Assembly: GCA_049585795.1 (NCBI GenBank)
Contig: JBAVAQ010000045.1
Coordinates: 1-64,000, forward strand
Source: JABDBE01 sp049585795
Lineage (GTDB): Bacteria; Acidobacteriota; Terriglobia; Terriglobales; Acidobacteriaceae
Direction of reading: 5' to 3'
Length of the DNA: 64,000 bases
Below, piece after piece: positions 57,532-64,000 of this stretch. The notes below the pieces were generated by a model. It did not search any database. It was not told where the DNA came from and saw nothing but the letters and a program-made list of their open reading frames with translations. The translations under genes were made by a program, and so were the position numbers. The number at the start of each line of letters is the position of its first letter. Position 1 is the stretch's first letter.

Positions 57532-58170
57532 CTATGGTTGATCCCCGGTGCTCTCCCGGACGGATGACGGAACCCCGGCTTTGCGGGCTTCTTCCTGCAT
57601 GTCATCCATTTGCTGCTTGGCGTCATCGACGGCTTTTTTCTTGTCCTCGATTTTTTTCTTGTAGTCCGCGTCTTCCTTGTCCCATTCGCCGGAATTGCGC
57701 AGGCGGTTGCCGGCGTCGGCGTACATCGCCGCCGCGCGCAGCTGATATTCGCGTTGCTCGACGTCTAATTCACGCGAGAGCAGGTCCGTTTTGTCTTTCT
57801 GCGCGGCGAGCTTGTCCTTCCACGCGTCGTAGGTCTTCTGCCGGTCTTCGGGCGATTGGCCGGGCTGGATTGCAGGCGCATTGGCATCGGCCTTCTTATC
57901 GGCGTCGGCTCCGCCATTGGCTGCGGTTTGCGATGGATCGCTGGTATCGCTCGTCGAACCCGCTCCGCCCACTACGCTGAGCTTATCGTTCATCGGAAGA
58001 TTATCGTTGTCGAACTGTTTGACCGGCGCGGTTTTCTTTTCTTTGCGCTGGGCGCGGGCGTAGTCTCCCAACGATTGTGTGGGCGCGGTCGAGTCCTGGG
58101 CGCTGGCATAGGAAGCCATCATTCCCGCCAGAATTACTACGGCAATCCAAATATAGGTGACGCGTTTCAT
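57532..58170 (-). CDS. Secreted coiled-coil protein, unknown function
   Basis: The 212-residue protein has a signal peptide (YIWIAVVILAGMMASYASAQ), a disordered Ala/Asp/Ser-rich middle (DADKKADANAPAIQPGQSPE) and a strongly charged coiled-coil C-terminus (DRQKTYDAWKDKLAAQKDKT, DADYKKKIEDKKKAVDDAKQ). The segment SLGDYARAQRKEKK near the N-terminus is a recurring feature of this acidobacterial-type family. It probably acts in the periplasm as a structural or scaffold protein. No function assigned. Confidence 0.75.
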   Translation of the reverse strand: MKRVTYIWIAVVILAGMMASYASAQDSTAPTQSLGDYARAQRKEKKTAPVKQFDNDNLPMNDKLSVVGGAGSTSDTSDPSQTAANGGADADKKADANAPAIQPGQSPEDRQKTYDAWKDKLAAQKDKTDLLSRELDVEQREYQLRAAAMYADAGNRLRNSGEWDKEDADYKKKIEDKKKAVDDAKQQMDDMQEEARKAGVPSSVRESTGDQP

Positions 58171-58234
58171 AGTTGTTTCATCCTCCGTGCCTCGGCCCGT
58201 TTGATCTTCACGGGCACTTCGGCGTTGATTGAAC

Positions 58235-59092
58235 TCAAGCTTTCGCAGCCTTCGCGGCTTTTCCGCCGGCGAGAAAACCGCCGATGGTGTGATCGAGATC
58301 TGTTGCTTCGGAAACGATGTCCACGGCCAACTGCCGCACCATGGTCGGATCGCTGCTCACGGCCAGCTGCTGCGCGTAACTCGAAATCGTGGCCACCGAA
58401 TTCCGCAGCGCCAGCGCCATCTCAGCCGACATTTCTCCACGCAGCTCCTGCGATTTCCGAATCAGCGTAAACTCAGTTTTGTCGGTGAGCAGGCAAGCCG
58501 CACCCAAAGTCTCACCCGAGGGAGTGAATACCGGGGAGATCGTGATTTCGAGAATGCGCTGTTCCCCCGCGGGCGTGATGTAGTCCGCCTCCACCCTGCG
58601 TGATGCCCTCTGCTCCCGCAGACTGGCCTGCACCTCGGCCGCCAGCGATTCCCGTGTGCCTGCCATCGACGGGGAGTTCAGCGTCGCATCTCGAAATACT
58701 TCAGGGACGCTCAAGCCCACGGGCGAGGCGAATCCAAGAATGTCCTTGGCTGCGGAATTGGCGTTGCGGACCAAGCCGTGGGTGGTCAAGAAAAGCACTC
58801 CACTCGAAAGATTGGCCAGCACAGCCGCGCTGATGTTCTCCGATGTCTTGGCTCTGCGCCGCTCCACTTGCTGCGTGCTCAGTAATTCGTGTTTCTGTTG
58901 CTTCAGTTGCTGAATCACTGCGTTGTAAGTGCGCAGGTGAAACTGTTCGAGCTCGGGCGGGGAGTCAATCGCGAAAGAGTCCTCGATAAGGTGCCGCCGC
59001 ATCCGCCGCAGCAATAGAGTCGCCACCCAGAAGCCAAAGCCGGTGGCGAAGAGCACGATCGCCATGCGAACCATGATGGGGTTGCTGAGCAT
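58235..59092 (-). CDS. PAS-domain protein with degenerate histidine-kinase core
   Basis: The protein of about 285 residues starts with a membrane segment (MVRMAIVLFATGFGFWVATL), then a helical linker and a PAS domain (AAVLANLSSGVLFLTTHGLV ... VEADYITPAGEQRILEITIS). The dimerization helix that follows reads MALALRNSVATISSYAQQLA, like NtrB/PilS-type HisKA, but the phosphoacceptor His is replaced (LAL instead of AHEL-type). No ATPase domain follows; the protein ends AKAAKA. It cannot act as a kinase by itself and may sense signals for a partner. Its start lies three bases after the stop of the prepilin peptidase gene, so they are co-transcribed. Confidence 0.8.
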   Translation of the reverse strand: MLSNPIMVRMAIVLFATGFGFWVATLLLRRMRRHLIEDSFAIDSPPELEQFHLRTYNAVIQQLKQQKHELLSTQQVERRRAKTSENISAAVLANLSSGVLFLTTHGLVRNANSAAKDILGFASPVGLSVPEVFRDATLNSPSMAGTRESLAAEVQASLREQRASRRVEADYITPAGEQRILEITISPVFTPSGETLGAACLLTDKTEFTLIRKSQELRGEMSAEMALALRNSVATISSYAQQLAVSSDPTMVRQLAVDIVSEATDLDHTIGGFLAGGKAAKAAKA

Positions 59093-59094
59093 CC

Positions 59095-60015
59095 TCACAG
59101 CAACCTCCAGTACCAACGAAAAAACTGGTTGCCGAAGAACGAAGCAAGCATCGCCATGCTGCCCAGAAACACTCCAAACGGCATGGGAAACCGGCGCAGG
59201 GCAATGCTGGCCGACTCCCATCCATGACGCCGGGCCAGGCTTGCGGGCTCATGATGGCGGACCATGCGTCGCCGGGTGCGCTTGATCCAAACTGCCAGCA
59301 CGGTCCATAGTCCCGCGAGCGATCCTACAATCGACGCGCTGAACAGGGTGAAGATGGTCAACTGGACTCCGAGAAACGCACCCACCATCGCCATCAGCTT
59401 GACGTCGCCGAAGCCCATACCCTCGACGCCGCGAGCCCGCAGGTAAATCGCTCCCGCGCCGTAGATGAACGACGCTCCAACGGCCGCACCCATGAGCGCC
59501 TGCAATAACGAAAGCCAGGGGCTTGAAGCGCCCGCCGCGGGCTGGTAGATCACGCCGAACAACATCTTCGACAAAAGATCGTTTACTGGAACCACCAGGC
59601 TGAAGAGCAATCCGGCGACCACGCCCGGCAGCGTCAATTTGTCGGGCAAGAGCTGTGTTTCGGCGTCGGTGAAGATCAGGCCCACCAGCAGGAATCCAAA
59701 CGTGCAGTACTTCAGCGTGGCCAGCGTCAGCCCGAAATACGCGTAGCAGGCTAGAAACAGCGCACCCGTGATCACTTCCACTAAAAGATAACGCGGGGAA
59801 ATCGAAGTCTTGCAGTGGCGGCAGCGTCCCCGCAGAATCAGCCAGCTAAAAATCGGAATGTTGTCATAAAAGCGGATAGGCTGCGCGCACTTTGGGCACG
59901 CCGAGCCGGGACGAACCACCGACAAATCCCGTGGCAGACGATAGATGCACACATTCAGGAAGCTGCCAAAGGCCAGCCCCAGCGCGAAAATCGCCAATGC
60001 GTATGAAGCGTCCAA
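59095..60015 (-). CDS. pilD: Prepilin peptidase (A24 family)
   Basis: The 306-residue polytopic membrane enzyme cleaves and N-methylates type IV prepilins. It has the zinc-type cysteine pairs (ACPKC and RCRHC), the N-terminal methyltransferase region (RLPRDLSVVRPGSACPKCAQ) and the catalytic aspartates in TDAETQLLPD and GFGDVKLMAM. The C-terminus is longer than usual, with an extra basic loop and a final membrane helix (VWIKRTRRRMVRHHEPASLA). The start is a TTG at 60015 with AAGG upstream. No pilin gene is adjacent; a degenerate PAS sensor follows immediately. Confidence 0.92.
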   Translation of the reverse strand: MDASYALAIFALGLAFGSFLNVCIYRLPRDLSVVRPGSACPKCAQPIRFYDNIPIFSWLILRGRCRHCKTSISPRYLLVEVITGALFLACYAYFGLTLATLKYCTFGFLLVGLIFTDAETQLLPDKLTLPGVVAGLLFSLVVPVNDLLSKMLFGVIYQPAAGASSPWLSLLQALMGAAVGASFIYGAGAIYLRARGVEGMGFGDVKLMAMVGAFLGVQLTIFTLFSASIVGSLAGLWTVLAVWIKRTRRRMVRHHEPASLARRHGWESASIALRRFPMPFGVFLGSMAMLASFFGNQFFRWYWRLL

Positions 60016-60252
60016 ACCCGTGCCTTACCACTCCTTGCCAGATTTAAGCTGGTTTTGCCTAGATTATACGGTGGCCCGGCGAGTACAGCCGAGGTACCAA
60101 AGGTACTGACCGGAAGGACGATGGAAACCCACGGGTGCGGAAGGAGCACAGAGACTAGTTGCCCGGCGGCCTGTGGATGAATACGGGCGAGAGCCAGTAA
60201 CAACATGAAAACAAATTACTTATAGCCTACATGCCGGCAGCCTACCTCAAAA
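60016..60252. other. Structured non-coding stretch upstream of prepilin peptidase
   Basis: On the plus strand several short helices can be drawn in 60080-60195: GTACC-AAA-GGTAC, CC-GGAA-GG, GTGC-GGAAGGA-GCAC and GCCCG...CGGGC. Reading the minus strand there is a TATAAT box at 60063-60068 suited to the prepilin peptidase gene but no good -35. The region matches no riboswitch class I know. It may be a structured RNA or simply GC-rich leader DNA. Confidence 0.3.
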
Positions 60253-60588
60253 CTAATGGCCGACGTACATGGGATAAGCCGAAGCCGGTCCCACCGATGG
60301 ATTCGCTCCGTTGGGATAAGAGCAGAAAACACCGGAATGAGTGGTGCAAAAATCGAATTGATAGATGATGGATTGGGCTCCGCCAGGATACGTCTGCTGA
60401 ATGTTGTAGAGATATTCTTCCTGCGAATCGCCGCTGCTCATGAAGCCTTCGACCGAGATTGGACTTTGCCTGCTCGACGCCGGATTGCTCACAACCGCAC
60501 CAATCGGTTTTCCGTTGACGTCGATGGGTTGAGCCGTAATGGCGCCGTGGATGATTGGACAAGAAGCCAGCTTTATCCCTGACTGCAA
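60253..60588 (-). CDS. Short hypothetical protein with RAYT-derived start
   Basis: The 111-residue frame has a natural-looking C-terminal part (ITAQPIDVNGKPIGAVVSNP, EEYLYNIQQTYPGGAQSIIY, FDFCTTHSGVFCSYPNGANP), but its first 17 residues are read from a RAYT gene start in another frame. The DNA from 60530 to 60600 matches the leader and first codons of the RAYT remnant at 57060-57130, and then diverges at CATTACGG. The original N-terminus of this gene was probably lost. There is no signal peptide, and it may be a pseudogene. Confidence 0.45.
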   Translation of the reverse strand: MQSGIKLASCPIIHGAITAQPIDVNGKPIGAVVSNPASSRQSPISVEGFMSSGDSQEEYLYNIQQTYPGGAQSIIYQFDFCTTHSGVFCSYPNGANPSVGPASAYPMYVGH

Positions 60589-60618
60589 AGAGAAGCTGTG
60601 ACACCCGACCTCGTCCTT

Positions 60619-60647
60619 CCCACCTTTACAACGAACGTAAAGGTGGG
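60619..60647. repeat. REP-like hairpin copy D
   Basis: CCCACCTTTAC (60619-60629), a seven-base loop (AACGAAC) and GTAAAGGTGGG (60637-60647) followed by CCAGCC. Orientation matches copies A and B. On the minus strand it precedes a second RAYT start remnant, as copy C does on the plus strand. Confidence 0.88.
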
Positions 60648-60809
60648 CCAGCCACCCGCTGAATCTTCGGCGTCCCGTCGGAACAATCTGGGAAACTGGA
60701 GCCGCATCTCGGGTGACAGCGAGATGTGCTATACTTCCCCCCCGTCGGCAGGATAGTAATCCCCGCAGCTTCGTTCCCCTAGGTCTTCTGCAATTGTGAG
60801 GTAACCCAC

Positions 60810-63341
60810 ATGAAAACGAAAGACCTGTGGTCTGACGCGAGCAAGATTTTCGGAGTTCTCGCTCTGATCTTGATCTCGTCCATTAGCGTCCCGGCTCAGC
60901 AAGAAAAAATTCTCCACACGTTTATTGTTTCACCCCGTGGTGCGAATCCACAGGGTAATTTGACAGCGGACGTTGCAGGCAACTTATACGGCACGACACA
61001 GGACGGCGGAATCGGAAGCGGGTGCGCCCCCGATGGCTGCGGTACAGTTTTCAAGCTGACGCGGGCTTCCGATGGGAACTGGGTGCAGACTGTCCTGCAC
61101 TATTTCGGGAGTTTTTCAGGTGACGGTGCTCAGCCCGCTGGCGGGGTGATCTTCGACGCTGCTGGGAACCTCTACGGGACGACGATTTCTGGCGGCTCCT
61201 CGGCCAGCAGCTGTGGCACAGTTTTTGAGCTTTCACCTGGTGTCAGCGGGCGCTGGACCGAGTCGATTCTTTACAGCTTTGCGGGTGGGCCATACGGATG
61301 CGGACCAGCCACAGGTCTGGTCTTCGACCGGAGTGGTAACCTCTACGGACCTGCTGGCCAAACCGTTTTTGAACTTACCCCCAGTTCAACCGGCACCTGG
61401 ACAGAAACAGTGCTCTACACCTTCAGCGGACAGACAGACGGTGGCAGTCCTAACGCGGTGGTCCTTGATCAAGCCGGCAACGTATACGGCTCAGCCGTAT
61501 ATGGCGGCAACGTGAATTGTAATCCTTCGTACAACGATCTGGGCTGCGGCGTTGTTTTTGAATTGATCCGTAGCGGGAATACGTGGAGCGAGAAGGTATT
61601 GCACACCTTCAATTTCAATGATGGAGCGTTCCCTCTCGGAAATCTAATTTTCGATGCAGAAGGCGGATTATTGGGAACCACGGCAAATGGCCCCGGAACA
61701 GCGTGTAACAGCTACGGCTGCGGGACGGTCTTTCGGCTGAGGCCAAGGTCGGATGGTAGCTGGGTTCATGCAATTATCCACAACTTTGAAGGCGGGAGGG
61801 ACGGTGCCTCTCCTGCTGCTGGTCTCACCTTGGAGCAAGGTGTCTTTTTTGGGACTACACAATTTGGAGGTACCGGCACCGGGCAGGGCTTTGGCACAGT
61901 CTTTGAGCTGATTCCGCAACATCCGAAAACGTGGACAGAGCACGCGATACATAGGTTTGCTGAAGGCGACGGGCCGGTGACAAATGTCATTTTCGATTCA
62001 ACGGGTAACCTCTACGGCTCCCTTCCTTGGAGTCGTAATCCCTTTTGCAGTGCCATTGGGGGTACCTGTGGCGCAGTTTTCAAGATGACACAGAGCTCCG
62101 ACCATCGATGGAAATCGATGCAGGTGTACGCGTTCAACGGTAGCCCCGTTGGTGCTATTCCGGAGGGCGGTTTAATCGCTGACGATTCCGGCAATTTCTA
62201 TGGGACCGCATCGAACGGAGGCACCTATGAGAATGGCTCTGCCTTCGAGCTCACGCCCAAGACAGGCGGCGGCTGGAACATAATCGCTTTACATTCCTTT
62301 GCTCGCAACAACGATGGTAGTGAACCCGAGGCGGGCCTAATCTTCGACACCTCAGGCAATCTGTACGGTACAACAAGTGGTGGAATTGGATGCTACGGTG
62401 GTCCTTGCGGTACCGTCTTCCGGCTAAGCCCCTCTTCACGCGGCTGGAAAGAAACCGTGCTGTACCGGTTCAAGGGAGGCACGGACGGAAGTCTTCCGCT
62501 AGCCAGCGTGGTCTTGGACGAGAAAGGCAATATCTATGGCACAACCGCGGAAGGCGGTAGCTCTGACTGCGGCGGGGGTTGTGGCACGGTCTTCAAGCTA
62601 TCGCCCAACTCTGATGGAAGCTGGACAGAAACTCTAATTCACGTTTTTCATAATGAAACTGATGGACAAAGTCCACAAAGCTCCTTAGTTTTCGACGACG
62701 CTGGCAACCTGTACGGAACTACGGTAGTCGGCGGTGGCCTTCTATACGGAGCTGGCACAGTGTTTAAAATGACCACGAATTCCAATGGCGTGTGGAGTCT
62801 CGTAACGCTCTACACGTTTACTGGAAAACAAGACGGAGGCTTTCCCGTTGGCCTGACCTTGGGCACCGACGGTGACCTCTACGGAGTAACACGCGACGGC
62901 GGAAATTCAAAAAGCTGCGAGTATGCTTGCGGAACGATCTTCCGATTGGCGCGGCGCGGTACAAGCTCTTGGACGGAGAAGGTCCTTCACAGTTTCCAGG
63001 GAGGCAATGATGGAGCTGGTCCCGTCGCACCTCCGACGTTCGACTCCTACGGTAACTTGTACGGTACTACCACGACCGACGGGAATGAATTCGATTGCGG
63101 ATCAGGCACGATCTACGAGCTCTCGTCCAGTTCACATGGGTGGACCGAGCGGGTACTACATAACTTTGGCAACTACTTTAACACCAGTGACGGTTCCTGC
63201 CCATGGGGCGGCGTGATCCTTGATGCATCCGGCAACATTTTCGGTACAACCGCAGGAGGCGGCACTGACATCGTGGGTACCATCTTCGAAGTTTCTCCCG
63301 CAGGCGAACCTTCCTCTCCAGTGGATGCTGGGAAACCTTGA
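60810..63341 (+). CDS. Secreted GloVer tandem-repeat protein
   Basis: The 843-residue protein has a signal peptide (IFGVLALILISSISVPAQ) and about 14 tandem units of roughly 55 residues. Each unit has the pattern 'GNLYGTT...GG....CGTVFKL....W.E.VLHSF..G.DG..P..GL..D', for example DAAGNLYGTTISGGS and DTSGNLYGTTSGGIG. This is the choice-of-anchor GloVer-type repeat, expected to form a large beta-propeller. Many repeats have a CG-T pair with a nearby cysteine (GCGTVF), suggesting disulfides. There is no recognisable sorting signal at the C-terminus. GAGGT precedes the ATG. Confidence 0.88.
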   Translation: MKTKDLWSDASKIFGVLALILISSISVPAQQEKILHTFIVSPRGANPQGNLTADVAGNLYGTTQDGGIGSGCAPDGCGTVFKLTRASDGNWVQTVLHYFGSFSGDGAQPAGGVIFDAAGNLYGTTISGGSSASSCGTVFELSPGVSGRWTESILYSFAGGPYGCGPATGLVFDRSGNLYGPAGQTVFELTPSSTGTWTETVLYTFSGQTDGGSPNAVVLDQAGNVYGSAVYGGNVNCNPSYNDLGCGVVFELIRSGNTWSEKVLHTFNFNDGAFPLGNLIFDAEGGLLGTTANGPGTACNSYGCGTVFRLRPRSDGSWVHAIIHNFEGGRDGASPAAGLTLEQGVFFGTTQFGGTGTGQGFGTVFELIPQHPKTWTEHAIHRFAEGDGPVTNVIFDSTGNLYGSLPWSRNPFCSAIGGTCGAVFKMTQSSDHRWKSMQVYAFNGSPVGAIPEGGLIADDSGNFYGTASNGGTYENGSAFELTPKTGGGWNIIALHSFARNNDGSEPEAGLIFDTSGNLYGTTSGGIGCYGGPCGTVFRLSPSSRGWKETVLYRFKGGTDGSLPLASVVLDEKGNIYGTTAEGGSSDCGGGCGTVFKLSPNSDGSWTETLIHVFHNETDGQSPQSSLVFDDAGNLYGTTVVGGGLLYGAGTVFKMTTNSNGVWSLVTLYTFTGKQDGGFPVGLTLGTDGDLYGVTRDGGNSKSCEYACGTIFRLARRGTSSWTEKVLHSFQGGNDGAGPVAPPTFDSYGNLYGTTTTDGNEFDCGSGTIYELSSSSHGWTERVLHNFGNYFNTSDGSCPWGGVILDASGNIFGTTAGGGTDIVGTIFEVSPAGEPSSPVDAGKP

Positions 63342-63533
63342 ATCGTCTTAGTCAGTGACGGTCACGGAGTCCTGTCCGCTAGGGACCGTTTCATGCCCCT
63401 GAAACTTACCAGGGTGGAGTGGGGAACCAACCCGTCTCCTCTCTCTAACCCCTTCGATCTATTGACACTCATCCGGTACGCCCCTAGACTGAAGGGTGCT
63501 TCGACCCGACTATCCGGCCGACTGAGGAGCTCA
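63342..63533 (+). promoter_or_regulatory. Promoter region of nuoB
   Basis: TTGACA (63462-63467), a 17-base spacer and TAGACT (63485-63490) form a good sigma-70-type promoter, with transcription expected to start near 63497. This leaves a short leader with GAGGAG before the ATG at 63534. Nothing else is apparent in the gap after the GloVer gene. Confidence 0.7.
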
Positions 63534-64000
63534 ATGGCCTGGCTGCAAAATAAGTTCGAAAAGAATTTCCTGATCACCACGGTGGACTACGTCTTCAACT
63601 GGGCGCGCAAGTCGGCGGTATGGCCCATGACGTTTGGCTTGGCCTGCTGCGCGATAGAAATGATTGCGTCTTCGACGGCGCGCTTTGACATTGCGCGATT
63701 CGGTTCGGAAGTGTTTCGTCCCAGCCCGCGGCAGAGCGATCTGATGATCGTGGCCGGGACCGTGACCCTGAAAATGGCGCCGGTAGTGAAGCGCATTTAC
63801 GACCAGATGCCCGATCCCAAGTGGGTGATCTCCATGGGCGCATGTTCCTCGGTGGGTGGGCCGTTCAATACTTATGCAGTGTTGCAGGGCGTGGACAAAA
63901 TCGTACCTACAGATGTTTACGTGATCGGATGCCCACCGCGCCCGGAGAATCTGTTTTACGCGCTGCTCAAGCTGCAGGACAAGATTGATCAGATGACTCT
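63534..64000 (+). CDS. nuoB: NADH-quinone oxidoreductase subunit B (partial)
   Basis: The first 155 residues of NuoB are present and the gene continues past the window end. It carries the N2 cluster ligands: the double Cys in GLACCAIEMIASS, one in GACSSVGGPF and one in GCPPRPENL, in the expected order. NuoB sits in the peripheral arm of complex I, next to NuoD, and passes electrons to quinone. Its ATG has GAGGAG upstream and it has its own promoter. The gene usually found just before it, nuoA, is not here: the preceding gene encodes the GloVer protein. Confidence 0.95.
   Translation, partial: MAWLQNKFEKNFLITTVDYVFNWARKSAVWPMTFGLACCAIEMIASSTARFDIARFGSEVFRPSPRQSDLMIVAGTVTLKMAPVVKRIYDQMPDPKWVISMGACSSVGGPFNTYAVLQGVDKIVPTDVYVIGCPPRPENLFYALLKLQDKIDQMT

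Overview
The window looks like chromosomal DNA of an Acidobacteriota member, probably a Terriglobales/Koribacter-like soil bacterium. This is inferred from gene content: a VWFA-related acidobacterial-type protein (16712-17701), a large Oar-like TonB-dependent receptor with an N-terminal carboxypeptidase-regulatory domain (18061-21666), a FecR/DUF6600-type protein (13763-15691), a GloVer tandem-repeat protein (60810-63341), and many secreted proteins with no assignable function. Coding density is high on both strands. The gaps are filled with short dispersed repeats rather than long non-coding DNA.

Layout. 1-126 carries what looks like the end of an IS21-type element. 245-8874 holds secreted or membrane proteins, a SpoIIAA-like protein, an intact metallo-beta-lactamase (MBL)-fold hydrolase plus a decayed copy of its 3' end, a beta-hydroxyacid dehydrogenase, a fatty-acid desaturase and a two-component system whose receiver domain carries a tandem-repeat insertion. 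8928-17701 holds an acetyltransferase, pheA, lon (with an HspR-type inverted repeat at its start), a FecR/DUF6600 protein, a MoaD-MoaE fusion and a VWA protein. 18061-26762 holds the TonB receptor, an Hfq-like Sm protein with an inositol monophosphatase, a DUF1684 protein, an aconitase-family enzyme with its swivel domain in front, and a 7Fe-type ferredoxin. 26900-34296 holds an ORF6N protein and the compact recO-glyQ-glyS-ppdK run. tRNA-Glu(TTC) at 35255-35332 is followed by integrase and TPR gene remnants, an attachment-site scar.

35732-52515 is mostly minus strand: DinB, a PP2C phosphatase, a flavoprotein disulfide reductase overlapping a crotonase-fold gene, a frameshifted DM13 remnant, a GH15 glucoamylase-like enzyme (plus strand), an ECF sigma factor overlapping a small membrane protein, two transporters facing a BadF-type kinase, a mechanosensitive channel, a beta-propeller protein and uvrC. 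53148-60588 holds OmpA-like and TPR envelope proteins, a cluster of REP-like hairpins with two decayed RAYT transposase starts, and a prepilin peptidase followed by a PAS protein with a degenerate histidine-kinase core. 60810-63341 is the GloVer repeat protein, and the window ends inside nuoB.

The strongest unusual points are: two RAYT 5' remnants sitting beside four copies of one 11-bp-stem hairpin (one remnant forms the start of a chimeric ORF); a CTTGAG-type HspR operator overlapping the lon ribosome binding site; the GHKENG repeat inside a response-regulator receiver domain; a REP-like palindrome translated inside uvrC; the MoaD-MoaE fusion with a buried GG; and three gene remnants (MBL, integrase/TPR, DM13). 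I see no CRISPR array, complete prophage or biosynthetic cluster.
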